From Butyrivibrio sp. M55 (GTDB lineage Bacteria; Bacillota; Clostridia; Lachnospirales; Lachnospiraceae), in assembly GCF_900116865.1 (NCBI RefSeq), contig NZ_FPCD01000004.1, positions 1-64,000 on the forward strand: a stretch of 64,000 bases of DNA, given 5' to 3'. Under the pieces are notes generated by a model. That model saw only the letters and a list, made by a program, of their open reading frames with translations, made no database searches and was not told where the DNA came from. The translations under genes were made by a program, and so were the position numbers. This document shows positions 17,875 to 26,512 of this stretch, piece by piece. The first letter of the stretch is position 1. Every line of letters begins with the position of its first letter.

Positions 17875-18216
17875 ATGGAAACAAACAACATGCGGTCAAT
17901 CGGTGAAAGAGTAAGAATGCTCAGAGTACAAAAAGGAATGAGTCAGGAAGAGCTGGCAAGGAAGTTAAGATTTGGAAGTCGCAGTATGGTATCGGAATTT
18001 GAATCGGGAAAGCGGGCGCTGTCTTCAGCAAACGTGATTGATTACGCATCATTTTTTGATGTATCGTCTGACTGGATTTTATTTGGCTCAGGAGACAAGG
18101 AGAAGAAAGAATATGCAACTGAAGTGGATGCAATGTTGCAGGCTTTCTATTCTATCAGGAATCCAAGGGCACGGAAGGTTGCTATTGAGCAGGTGAGAGT
18201 TCTTTCTTTAATATAG
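17875..18216 (+). CDS. XRE-family helix-turn-helix regulator
   Basis: 113 aa from the ATG at 17875, which has GGAGGGGG just upstream; an earlier ATG at 17839 lacks a ribosome site. Residues about 7-65 are a Cro/CI-type HTH (IGERVRMLRVQKGMSQEELA, then SMVSEFESGKRALS). The tail is short and helical. As the first regulator of the integrase cluster it is a good candidate for the element's repressor. Confidence 0.8.
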   Translation: METNNMRSIGERVRMLRVQKGMSQEELARKLRFGSRSMVSEFESGKRALSSANVIDYASFFDVSSDWILFGSGDKEKKEYATEVDAMLQAFYSIRNPRARKVAIEQVRVLSLI

Positions 18217-18327
18217 GCGTTTACTTGTCTGAAATCTCGAACAGGTGTCGGGAATATCGACGTTTTGGAGAAGGTACAGGAGATATCATAAAAGTGTCCT
18301 AGGAAATGTTGGTGGAAGGAGGATGAA

Positions 18328-18894
18328 ATGTCGGATGCAAGAAGTATTGTAAAGATATATGCAGAGGCGGAGGACTTCAAAAGAATCGACATCATCTTTG
18401 AACACTTTGACAATTTTATCAGGCTGGTAGAGATGTTTGAGGAAGGACTACGTGATACGTTGAAGGAAGAAAAACTTTATAACAAGAGAAATGAAAGAGG
18501 AGATATCGGCATCAGGGTACAGACGTCAGGTTGCAGTGATCCGACAGGTAACAGCGCTGCCGGGAATATAGATCTTTTAAATGATATGCGGATAGGCAGT
18601 ATTGTCAATGCTTTAAAGGGAGCGGATGAAGATCTTGATCACAGGATAGAGATTGAAACTTTAAGAATCATGAGGAGTGATTATTTCGCGATAATCAAAG
18701 CAATCGAACACCTTAGACCGAGACAGAGAGCTGAGCTGACAGATGCTCTTAATGGAACAAGGGATATCAGCACTATAGCAGATGACAGTAACAGCGGATA
18801 TGAAGCAACAAAGCACAGGCTTAATAGAAATCGGAGTAAAGTCAGGAAACTTGCGATTGTTTATATGAGGGAAGATCGTCGCAAAGGAGCTTAA
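18328..18894 (+). CDS. Sigma-region-4-like protein of the integrative element
   Basis: 188 aa. The last 75 residues (AIIKAIEHLRPRQRAELTDAL, later SGYEATKHRLNRNRSKVRK) resemble sigma-70 region 4 HTH, as in small sigma-like proteins found next to Tn916-type excisionases. The N-terminal part is helical and unrecognised. AAGGAGG precedes the ATG. The excisionase gene starts 12 bases after its stop. Confidence 0.55.
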   Translation: MSDARSIVKIYAEAEDFKRIDIIFEHFDNFIRLVEMFEEGLRDTLKEEKLYNKRNERGDIGIRVQTSGCSDPTGNSAAGNIDLLNDMRIGSIVNALKGADEDLDHRIEIETLRIMRSDYFAIIKAIEHLRPRQRAELTDALNGTRDISTIADDSNSGYEATKHRLNRNRSKVRKLAIVYMREDRRKGA

Positions 18895-18906
18895 GGAGGA
18901 ATGGGT

Positions 18907-19134
18907 ATGCCAAAGAGAATAAGTGCACTTGAGAATGTAAGTGGAGCGGTATCAGCAGGGCAGAAGAAATTTGTTTCTTATAAAGAAGGAAAAGATCTAT
19001 ATTCTGTAGGACTACATACTTTTGAGCAACTTGCAAAGGATGCGGGAGCCGTTTATCACATCAAGAGAAGGGTGCTGGTCAACACACAGAAAGTCGATGA
19101 ATATCTTGAAAATTTTTGTGATTCAAATAATTAA
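18907..19134 (+). CDS. xis: Excisionase-like small DNA-binding protein
   Basis: 75 aa from the second ATG (18907), chosen because AAGGAGGA ends 7 bases before it, while the ATG at 18901 is too close. The core FVSYKEGKDLYSVGLHTFEQLA with RRVLVNTQKVDEYL is the winged-helix pattern of Tn916-type excisionases. It lies directly before the tyrosine integrase, the normal order. Confidence 0.7.
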   Translation: MPKRISALENVSGAVSAGQKKFVSYKEGKDLYSVGLHTFEQLAKDAGAVYHIKRRVLVNTQKVDEYLENFCDSNN

Positions 19135-19225
19135 CCATAGGAATCCAATGTTGTCCATGACAGTCCAAACAGCAACATTCATGCGGCTTTGCGGCAGAGA
19201 CAGAGGATAAAAATGGATTGAAACA

Positions 19226-19277
19226 GAGGAATGTCGCGGATTATAATCATTGTATGAACCGATCATTCCTCTTCTTT
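19226..19277 (+). terminator. Hairpin between xis and int
   Basis: GAGGAATG (19226-19233) and CATTCCTC (19264-19271) form an 8-bp stem with a 30-base loop followed by TTCTTT. It may limit read-through from xis into int. Confidence 0.4.
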
Positions 19278-19302
19278 ATTGATATAAGAAGGGAGACTGA
19301 AC

Positions 19303-20529
19303 GTGATGTACAGAAAAGATTCAAAAGGGTACAAGCTCAATACCGGTGAGAGCCAGCGTAAGGATGGAAGATATACATATGCCTATACAGACCGTATGGG
19401 TAAAAGACATTATATATATAGAAAGACTTTGGTCGAACTTAGAGAGGCAGAAAAGAAACTTACTAGAGATTATGATGATGGACTTGATCCTTATAAGGCA
19501 AAGCATATCGAAGTCAATCACATGGTGGAGAATTATCTTAGCACAAAGCATAATCTTAAGTTGACGACCAAGGGAACCTATATGAATGTCTACAAGACAT
19601 ATATCAAAGATGATTTTGGCAAACGCAAGATTGTTGATGTGAAGTATTCTGATGTGAAGAAGTATTATTATGGACTCATCATTGAGCGTGGGCTTAAAGC
19701 AACGACAGTCGATCATGTTCATACGATCCTCAGACCGGCATTTCAGATGGCTGTGCGTGATGGGCTTATCAGGATGAATCCTACGGATGAAGTGATGACC
19801 GAGATAAAGCGCAGTAAGTTTTGGGAGAAGCCTGATAGAAAAGCACTTACAGTAAAAGAGCAACAGGCCTTTATGGATATCTTTAGGCATAATCCGACAT
19901 ACATGGGATGGCTTCCTCTCATGACAGTTCTTTTAGGAACCGGAATGCGTATAGGTGAAGCACTTGCTCTTGATTGGAACAGCGTTGATTTTGAGAATAG
20001 GATAATCCATGTTGAGAGGACTTTAAGTGACAGACCTGATGAATTTGGTGAATGCAAGAAACGAGTTCAGAGCACCAAGACTTATGCAGGAACAAGAGAT
20101 ATACCGATGGTTCAGGATGTATTTGATGCTTTCCTTATGGAATATGAGTTTCAAAAAGTACTGGGCTTTTGTGAGGAAGAGATTGACGGCTGTAAGGATT
20201 TTATCTTTATCTCAAGCAATAATGCAGTTCTTTTACCGGGAGCAGTGAACAGGGCAATTCATAGTGCGGTCAATGAATACAATGACACGGAAATCAAGAA
20301 AGCTGCAGTAGAAGGAAGGAAACCTTTTTTGTTGCCTGAAGAAATCTCATGCCATATCTTACGCCATACGTTCTGTACAAGGCTCTGTGAGAATGAGAGC
20401 AACATCAAGGTAATCCAGTCAATCATGGGACATAGGGATATCACTACGACCATGAATATCTACGCGGATGCCACGAAGGAAAAGAAGCAGGAGATTATGG
20501 CTCAGCTGGAAGGCAAAATCATTATATAA
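19303..20529 (+). CDS. int: Tyrosine integrase, Tn916-type
   Basis: About 408 aa (GTG at 19303 or ATG at 19306). It has an N-terminal arm-binding domain (residues about 5-55), a SAM-like core-binding domain (about 70-165) and a catalytic domain with Arg in GTGMRIGEAL at about 216, HILRHTFC at about 351-358, GHRD at about 377 and Tyr in MNIYADA at about 387. All expected catalytic residues are present, so it should be active. It ends the xre-sigma-xis-int series; the attachment site is expected close by, but I could not define one. Confidence 0.88.
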   Translation: MMYRKDSKGYKLNTGESQRKDGRYTYAYTDRMGKRHYIYRKTLVELREAEKKLTRDYDDGLDPYKAKHIEVNHMVENYLSTKHNLKLTTKGTYMNVYKTYIKDDFGKRKIVDVKYSDVKKYYYGLIIERGLKATTVDHVHTILRPAFQMAVRDGLIRMNPTDEVMTEIKRSKFWEKPDRKALTVKEQQAFMDIFRHNPTYMGWLPLMTVLLGTGMRIGEALALDWNSVDFENRIIHVERTLSDRPDEFGECKKRVQSTKTYAGTRDIPMVQDVFDAFLMEYEFQKVLGFCEEEIDGCKDFIFISSNNAVLLPGAVNRAIHSAVNEYNDTEIKKAAVEGRKPFLLPEEISCHILRHTFCTRLCENESNIKVIQSIMGHRDITTTMNIYADATKEKKQEIMAQLEGKIII

Positions 20530-21006
20530 AAAAGTCCTTGAAAGGATTAAAATGGAGTGTTACAATGTGAAGGTGGTTCAATACTCATAAACATATGAGT
20601 GTAGGACTGAACTCATAAATAGCGAGATGTAATTTTGTGAAAAATGTAGTCAAAGTGTCTTGATTGGACAAGACTGCATACGATCGGTCTTCATTGGATG
20701 ACCAACACCGATGACCACAGAAAAAGTGGATAGCCACACGTAGGACAGCATTTTTAGGGCTTTCGGTGGATTTCGGTGGTAGTTCAAAATGGATCAGAAA
20801 AGTTCGTAATGGATGAGTATGGATTTACATGATTAAGCGTGGAAGTTAACGATATAACGTTCCCGACGCTCAAGCACATAGATTAAAAAATACAGTAAGT
20901 ATGCACCCTGCAGAGCAATCTGCAGGGTTTTTTTGACTAAATTTTGACTACGGTTAAACCGATATATTTAATGGAAAGATATTGCGAGTTGAAAGGAGGT
21001 GTGATT
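20530..21006. other. Gene-free region between two integrases
   Basis: About 480 bases without a plausible gene. It has several short repeats of the type bound by integrase or excisionase: an inverted repeat ACTCATA-n4-TATGAGT (20583-20600) with a further ACTCATA at about 20621, GTCTTG-n6-CAAGAC (20657-20674) and a tandem TTTCGGTGGA TTTCGGTGGT at about 20760. It may hold the attachment site of the first integrase; no flanking direct repeat could be confirmed. Confidence 0.4.
20906..20934 (+). terminator. Intrinsic terminator before second integrase
   Basis: CCCTGCAGA, loop GCAA, TCTGCAGGG, then seven T. A textbook rho-independent terminator 72 bases ahead of the second integrase start. Confidence 0.85.
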
Positions 21007-22215
21007 ATGGCTGATATACGCTTAGATTGTAATGGACAAGCGCTGTTTCGAGGCGAATATTTAAGAAAAGATGGAAGATATGAATACAGATATGTGGATC
21101 GATATGGCAAAGTAAAATGGATATATGCGAATAGACTTTCTGAACTCAGGGGAGCGGAGGCAAAATTGCTTTATTTGGAACATCTTGAGGTTAAAAAGAT
21201 GTTTGGTGATAAGACATTGGATAATCAATTCGAAGTTTGGAAAATGTCAAAAGGTAATCTGGCGGAACAAACTATGGAGGGCTATGAGTACCTGTATAAC
21301 GCTTATATCAGAGGTGAATTGGGGAAAAGATATATAGATGAGATTACAACTTTTGATATTAAATGTCATTATACTGCTTTGGTAGTTGATAAGAGAGTAT
21401 CGGGTGATACTATAGGCAAAATTCAGAATGTACTTTTCCAGATATTCAGATCTGCTAAAGAAGCGGGGTTTATTCTTTCAAATCCTGCAGAGCATGCGGC
21501 GCGTGATTTTGAACGCGACCATTCCAAACATATCAGTAACAGAAAAGGTATATATAAAGAAGAAGCAGATTTATTATTAGATTTTGTCAAGAAATCAGAG
21601 GTATACAGTCATTGGTATCCCCTGATTTATTTTTTTATAAATACAGGAATGCGTATAAGCGAAATGTCAGGATTAAGATGGCAAGATATTAATTATAAAA
21701 ACAGAGAAGTATCTATTGATCATGCAATTATTTATTGCAACAGAACTCATGATAAAAAGGCAAGGTTAAAGGCAACTCCTCCTAAAACGGCTGCAGGTTA
21801 TCGCAAGATACCGCTGAAGAAAAAAGCATTTACTCTTCTGAAGCAGGAAAAAGAATATCAAAGTAGTAACAATATAGTATGTAAGTCAGTTGTAGATGGA
21901 TATACAGATTTTGTATTTTTGACAAGAGAAGGAAATCCTATCACACAGGCTCCTGTAAACAGAGCGCTTGAGAGAATAGTGCAGGCATTTAATGACAGTG
22001 ATATATACAATAAACATGGGAATGTTGTAATACTTCCTAAGCTTACAACGCATTCTTTTCGCCATACTTTTGCAAATATATTGTGTGAAGAAAATGTAAA
22101 TCTAAAGGTTATGCAGATGCTGCTTGGGCAGAGCGATATATCCACAACTCTCGATATCTATACCAGAGTAGATGAAGAATTTGCGAGGAGAGAATTTTCG
22201 TCCAAGTGGATTTGA
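21007..22215 (+). CDS. Second tyrosine integrase
   Basis: 402 aa from ATG 21007, preceded by a perfect AAAGGAGGT. The domain plan is as in the first integrase: arm-binding N-terminus (FRGEYLRKDGRYEYRYVDR), core-binding domain, and catalytic Arg in NTGMRISEMSG at about 216, HSFRHTFAN at about 349 and Tyr in LDIYTRV at about 385. The usual GH box reads GQ here (LLGQSDIST), a substitution tolerated in some subfamilies. It has no excisionase gene beside it. It is followed by the AAA/DUF4143 gene and the broken SCP2 gene. Confidence 0.85.
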   Translation: MADIRLDCNGQALFRGEYLRKDGRYEYRYVDRYGKVKWIYANRLSELRGAEAKLLYLEHLEVKKMFGDKTLDNQFEVWKMSKGNLAEQTMEGYEYLYNAYIRGELGKRYIDEITTFDIKCHYTALVVDKRVSGDTIGKIQNVLFQIFRSAKEAGFILSNPAEHAARDFERDHSKHISNRKGIYKEEADLLLDFVKKSEVYSHWYPLIYFFINTGMRISEMSGLRWQDINYKNREVSIDHAIIYCNRTHDKKARLKATPPKTAAGYRKIPLKKKAFTLLKQEKEYQSSNNIVCKSVVDGYTDFVFLTREGNPITQAPVNRALERIVQAFNDSDIYNKHGNVVILPKLTTHSFRHTFANILCEENVNLKVMQMLLGQSDISTTLDIYTRVDEEFARREFSSKWI

Positions 22216-22242
22216 AATCTGAAAAAGAAATCTTTCTCTTTG

Positions 22243-22272
22243 TTGACGAAAATTATATCAATGAAGTAAAAT
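22243..22272 (+). promoter_or_regulatory. Predicted sigma-A promoter for the DUF4143 ATPase
   Basis: TTGACG at 22243-22248 and TAAAAT at 22267-22272 with an 18-base spacer, 70 bases before the chosen start. Confidence 0.5.
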
Positions 22273-22341
22273 GGCAGTTAAGGGGATAAAAAATATAAAA
22301 TGTTAAAAATACACCCCTTTAAAACAGGGTTAGAGGATGAT

Positions 22342-23574
22342 ATGAAGAAGTATTATAAACGAGAAAACTATTTAAAAAGAATCCGAGGATTTTATAATGA
22401 TGCAAGCATGATAAAAGTAATTTCGGGGGTACGTAGATGTGGGAAGTCTTGCCTTATGGCAACGATTGCTCAGGAACTTACCGAATCAGGTGTTGAGGAT
22501 GAAAACATAATTTTTATTGACTTGGATAAAAGAGGCTTTAAAAATGTTAAGACTCAGGATCAACTTGAAAAGGTTATTGATGAAAGGGCAACAGCTAAAG
22601 GACTTAAGTATCTGTTTATAGATGAAGTACAGAATGTAGATGGATTTGAGGAAGTGCTTAATGCTTACCGACTAGAGGATGAGTTTTCTATTTTTATCAC
22701 AGGCTCTAATGCATATCTTTTGAGTGGGGAGTTGGTAACAAAACTTACAGGAAGATATATAGAGTTTGAGATGCTGACGCTGACTTTTGAAGAATACTTG
22801 GATATGAAAAAGTTTCTTGGAAAAGAAGTTGAGAATCTTACAACAGAACTTGACCATTATATCCATGAAGGTGGATTTCCACAGGCTCTTACGTATGACA
22901 ATGAAGAAGATAGGAGAAAATATATTGATAGTGTAATCAAGGAAATATTCGAAAAGGATATCAAAAGAAGAGTAAAAATACGTAATGTATCCGGTTTTCA
23001 GAAGGTGCAGCAGTATATTATCAATAATTTTGGTGCAACCAGCAGCATAACAAATCTTTTGGAGTCTTTGAACAGAGCGGGGATTTCTATTAAGAGAAAC
23101 ACATTAGTACATTATATTGAAATTCTCAAGGATTCGAAAATTATATATGAATGCAAGCGCTTTGATTTGAAGTCAAAAAAATCTATCGGCTGTGCGCAAA
23201 AATATTACCTTTCAGATTTGGGATTTTGGTTCGCAACGAATACTGATAACAGGATTAATTACGGGCCTATCCTTGAAAATATAGTATATTGCTATGCGCT
23301 TTCTAAAGGTTATAAAATAAGCATTGGAAGAATTGGTAAGTTGGAATGTGATTTCATTTTGCGAGATTCCAATATGGATTACAGCTATGTACAAGTATCA
23401 ATGACGATAATGAATGATATCAAGACTGAGGATCGTGAGTATGCTCCGTTTGAGATGATTCATGATAATTATCCGAAATATCTTTTGACCAGAAATGATC
23501 CTATTCAAAAGAGAAACGGAATAAAGCATGTTAATATTCCTGAATTTATGGCTGATGGAAAAAAGTTTGATTAG
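22342..23574 (+). CDS. AAA ATPase with DUF4143 domain
   Basis: 410 aa from ATG 22342, which has GAGGA upstream; an earlier in-frame ATG at 22300 lacks one. Walker A VRRCGKS at about 30-36, Walker B YLFIDEVQN at about 90, sensor ITGSNAYLLSGEL at about 118, and a DUF4143 C-terminus with a restriction-like core (GKLECDFIL, then YVQVSMTI). This family is abundant in anaerobes and is often next to mobile elements; its role is unclear (possible toxin or defence ATPase). It ends 23 bases before the SCP2 remnant. Confidence 0.8.
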   Translation: MKKYYKRENYLKRIRGFYNDASMIKVISGVRRCGKSCLMATIAQELTESGVEDENIIFIDLDKRGFKNVKTQDQLEKVIDERATAKGLKYLFIDEVQNVDGFEEVLNAYRLEDEFSIFITGSNAYLLSGELVTKLTGRYIEFEMLTLTFEEYLDMKKFLGKEVENLTTELDHYIHEGGFPQALTYDNEEDRRKYIDSVIKEIFEKDIKRRVKIRNVSGFQKVQQYIINNFGATSSITNLLESLNRAGISIKRNTLVHYIEILKDSKIIYECKRFDLKSKKSIGCAQKYYLSDLGFWFATNTDNRINYGPILENIVYCYALSKGYKISIGRIGKLECDFILRDSNMDYSYVQVSMTIMNDIKTEDREYAPFEMIHDNYPKYLLTRNDPIQKRNGIKHVNIPEFMADGKKFD

Positions 23575-23596
23575 AAGATAAAGAGGTAAAAAAGAC

Positions 23597-23767
23597 GTGG
23601 AGCCCTATGACTATCACGACAGAAACTGCGCAATTACTATCAATTCTGATGATTTTAACAAGCTGATCTCAGGCAAACTTGATCCTGTTGCAGCATTTAC
23701 AATTGGCAAGCTTAAGGTTGATGGTGATGTTGGAAAGGCTTTGGAATTATCAAAGCTGCTTAAGTAA
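23597..23767 (+). pseudogene. 3' remnant of an SCP2 sterol-transfer-domain gene
   Basis: 56 codons ending in a natural stop. The translated sequence (CAITINSDDFNKLISGKL, later FTIGKLKVDGDVGKAL) is the C-terminal half of a bacterial SCP2 lipid-binding domain; the N-terminal half of about 50 residues is absent and a stop lies in frame just upstream at 23579. A GTG at 23597 could still start a short product, but the fold is incomplete. The break sits against the end of the accessory genes, so this looks like a core gene cut by insertion. Confidence 0.7.
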
Positions 23768-23921
23768 CCCGGATATAATGATGAAAAACAGAGTCTCTGA
23801 CTTTTTATGAAGTTAGGGGCTTGATTTTTTAGGTGAAATAAATATAATAAAGATTGCACACAATTTAATATTGCAAAATAGAGGACTAGATAGATGAGTA
23901 AAGAAACGGAGGAAGCAGAAT

Positions 23922-24449
23922 ATGAACGAGACACTGAAAGTTTTGGAAACAAGGAGAAGCTGCAGAAGTTTTAAGCCGGACATGGTGAAAAAGGAAGATC
24001 TTGATGCCATAGTAAAGGCAGGAACATATGCTGCGACAGGAATGGGTAAGCAGAGTCCAATTATCATCGCGGTTACGAATAAAGAGCTTCGAGATGCTCT
24101 TTCAGATGAGAACAGAAAGATTGGTGGTTGGAACGAAGAATTTGATCCATTCTATGGAGCTCCGGTTGTACTGATTGTCCTTGCTAATAAGGATGTTCCC
24201 ACATATATTTATGATGGATCTCTTGTAATGGGAAATCTTATGAATGCTGCAGAGAGTCTCGGTGTTGCCAGCATATGGATTCACAGAGCAAAAGAAGAGT
24301 TTGATTCTGAGTTTGGAAAGGACCTCCTTAAGAAATTAGGAGTTGAAGGCAACTTCGAGGGAATCGGCCACTGTGCACTTGGTTATGCTGCTGAACCTGC
24401 AAAGGATGCTGCTCCCAGAAAAGAAAACTATGTTTACTACGTAGAATAA
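23922..24449 (+). CDS. Nitroreductase-family flavoprotein
   Basis: 175 aa, FMN-dependent NAD(P)H oxidoreductase family. The N-terminus VLETRRSCRSFKPD is the FMN phosphate-binding RRSxR motif; AATGMGKQSP and the later SLGVASIWIHRA and GHCALGYA match the family's dimer and FMN contacts. Slightly shorter than classical NfsB types. ACGGAGG precedes the ATG. A bidirectional terminator separates it from the convergent chemoreceptor gene. Confidence 0.85.
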   Translation: MNETLKVLETRRSCRSFKPDMVKKEDLDAIVKAGTYAATGMGKQSPIIIAVTNKELRDALSDENRKIGGWNEEFDPFYGAPVVLIVLANKDVPTYIYDGSLVMGNLMNAAESLGVASIWIHRAKEEFDSEFGKDLLKKLGVEGNFEGIGHCALGYAAEPAKDAAPRKENYVYYVE

Positions 24450-24463
24450 TAGAATAATAAAAA

Positions 24464-24504
24464 CCGGATGCTTCCTGTCAAATATAGAAAGCATCCGGCT
24501 TTTT
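24464..24504. terminator. Bidirectional terminator
   Basis: CCGGATGCTT and AAGCATCCGG form a 10-bp stem with T-runs on both sides, between the convergent nitroreductase and chemoreceptor genes. Confidence 0.85.
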
Positions 24505-24509
24505 GTTTA

Positions 24510-26312
24510 TCAAAGTGAGAATTTGGAAACGAACTCCTGCAGGTCTTGGGCATTGCTGGCAAGTTTATCGGAAGCTTCTGCAACTTCATGCGAGGAAGCG
24601 GTTTGTTCCTGTGAAGCGGCGGAAACGTTCTGGGTTTCATCTGCAACGCTGGCGCTCATATCCTCTATCTTGCTGATGTTGCTGGCAATGGTGTCGGTGC
24701 CTTCAGAAAGCTGGTTGACAATTTCACTCATTCTTTCTGATTGCTCGGAAATGGAGTATACCATATCTACGATACTGTTGAAGGTATTTCCTGCGTCGTT
24801 GACGGTTTCTGTTCCGGATACAACGTCCTGAGCACCCTGACGCATTGAAGAAACAGCTTCGTCGGAGTTGTGCATTATTTCATCAATCAGTTCCGTGATC
24901 TTTGAAGCAGCTTCATTGGACTGGTCGGCAAGTTTGCTGATCTCGCTGGCAACAACCGCGAAACCTTTACCCATTTCTCCGGCTCTTGCAGCTTCTATGC
25001 TGGCATTGAGGGAAAGAAGGTTGGTCTGGCTTGCTATTTCTGCTATGGTATCAACAAAAGTATCGATATTCTTGAGCTGATCACCTAAGGCTTCTACTAC
25101 AGAGGCAGTGCTTTCCACGGAATTTTTGATTGAACTCATCATATTTGTGGCATTGGTCATGTCAGAAGCACCCTTGGTAGCAGCTTCATTAGTGGTTTTT
25201 ATCATTTCAGTGGTCTTGTTGATCGCATCCTGGAATTCCTGCATGTTATTTACAAATGCCTGTGTTTCGTTACTTGCTTCCGCTACAGAGGTTATCTGTC
25301 CGGAACATGACTCGGCAACTGAAGTGCAGGAGGTAGCAACCATTTCACTGGCTTTCGCGGATTGCGATGCGCTTGATGAGAGCTCTTCAGATGCTGATGC
25401 TACGTAAGAGGTTGTGTCAGAGATTTTTAGCATAAGTTCTCTTATGTTGTTGTGCATAAGGTCAAGTGCCTTTGCAATCTGTCCGATTTCATTGTTCTCT
25501 CTGGCAGGAAGCGCTCGGACGCTATTCATTTCTTCATTATCAGAAAAATCATTATTGGACATTCTGACCATCTGGCTTGTAGCAAGTTTAATGGGAGTGG
25601 TAATTCTTTTTCCCATATATGCTGCGATGGCAATTCCGATGAGCAAAAGAATTATCATGGTAATAATGCTGTTTCTGATGGTGGCTGCAAGCGCTTTGCC
25701 GGATTCTGCTGTATATTCACTCTTAAGCGTATCAATATAATCAACCCATACGCCGGTGCCCATAACCCAGTCAAAAGGCTCGAAATATGCTGTATAGTTG
25801 ATCTTGGGAAGAGGCTCGGTTTCATTGGGCTTAGCAAACATAAGATTTGTGTAACCGCCTCCGGACTGCATACCATTTTTTATCATTTCCTGGATAAAGT
25901 ACGTGCCGTTAGGGTCAACGCTGTCCCATCTTGATTGTCCTTCAGTATCTCTGCCTAAAAGAACCACGTTAATGCCTTCAGAAGTATCAACCCAAAAGTA
26001 GCCTGATCCATCATTATACTTTAGCTCTCTGATGATATTGGCAGCTTCTAATTGAGCTTCTTCCAGAGACATTGTACCGGCTTGAGATCTGTCATACATA
26101 ATCTGACAAATGCTCATGGCTTCCTGCGTTTCATTTTTTAGCTCAGACATAATATCTTCCCTAAGCCTGTTCTCGTAGGCCTGTGCCTGGGAAGCATTGG
26201 TCTTGATGGTGCTGTACATATTAAAACCGGCGATGGAAAAAGCAGTGATCACTACTGCAAGGATGATAGATCCGACGATAGGTAACATCAAAGAACCGCT
26301 TTTTTTCTCCAT
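24510..26312 (-). CDS. Methyl-accepting chemotaxis protein with single Cache domain
   Basis: 600 aa. First membrane segment at about 8-32, extracellular single Cache domain (sCache_2 type; [10 protein letters not shown], then [13 protein letters not shown]) at about 35-200, second membrane segment at about 212-232, HAMP to about 290, and a signalling domain with the conserved hairpin tip [20 protein letters not shown] at about 432-451. It detects a small ligand, probably an organic acid, and signals to CheA. The gene stands alone, convergent with the nitroreductase. Confidence 0.92.
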   Translation of the reverse strand: MEKKSGSLMLPIVGSIILAVVITAFSIAGFNMYSTIKTNASQAQAYENRLREDIMSELKNETQEAMSICQIMYDRSQAGTMSLEEAQLEAANIIRELKYNDGSGYFWVDTSEGINVVLLGRDTEGQSRWDSVDPNGTYFIQEMIKNGMQSGGGYTNLMFAKPNETEPLPKINYTAYFEPFDWVMGTGVWVDYIDTLKSEYTAESGKALAATIRNSIITMIILLLIGIAIAAYMGKRITTPIKLATSQMVRMSNNDFSDNEEMNSVRALPARENNEIGQIAKALDLMHNNIRELMLKISDTTSYVASASEELSSSASQSAKASEMVATSCTSVAESCSGQITSVAEASNETQAFVNNMQEFQDAINKTTEMIKTTNEAATKGASDMTNATNMMSSIKNSVESTASVVEALGDQLKNIDTFVDTIAEIASQTNLLSLNASIEAARAGEMGKGFAVVASEISKLADQSNEAASKITELIDEIMHNSDEAVSSMRQGAQDVVSGTETVNDAGNTFNSIVDMVYSISEQSERMSEIVNQLSEGTDTIASNISKIEDMSASVADETQNVSAASQEQTASSHEVAEASDKLASNAQDLQEFVSKFSL

Positions 26313-26512
26313 AAGAACGTCCTTTCTTTTGATTAATGTTATCGCAATATCGTTATCTCTTATTAGACTATATCACTAATATGGTGAGCGGTAAACGCAA
26401 CTTTGTTAATTATTCATAAAATAATCGCAATAATGATGGGGACGGGCTATTACATGATAAAATATATTATGGAAAGTAGTTTCTTTGTTGTCTTATACAG
26501 GAGGTGGCTCTC

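Noticed and set aside
25452..25934. 160-codon forward frame opposite the first chemoreceptor
   Set aside because: Antisense shadow of a clearly coding chemoreceptor gene; long antisense frames are normal in such regions.
26320..26400. Possible sigma-28 promoter for the first chemoreceptor (reverse strand, TAAT-n15-TGCGATAA)
   Set aside because: Only 6 of 8 bases match in the -10 box and the -35 box is imperfect, much weaker than the perfect site at 43287.
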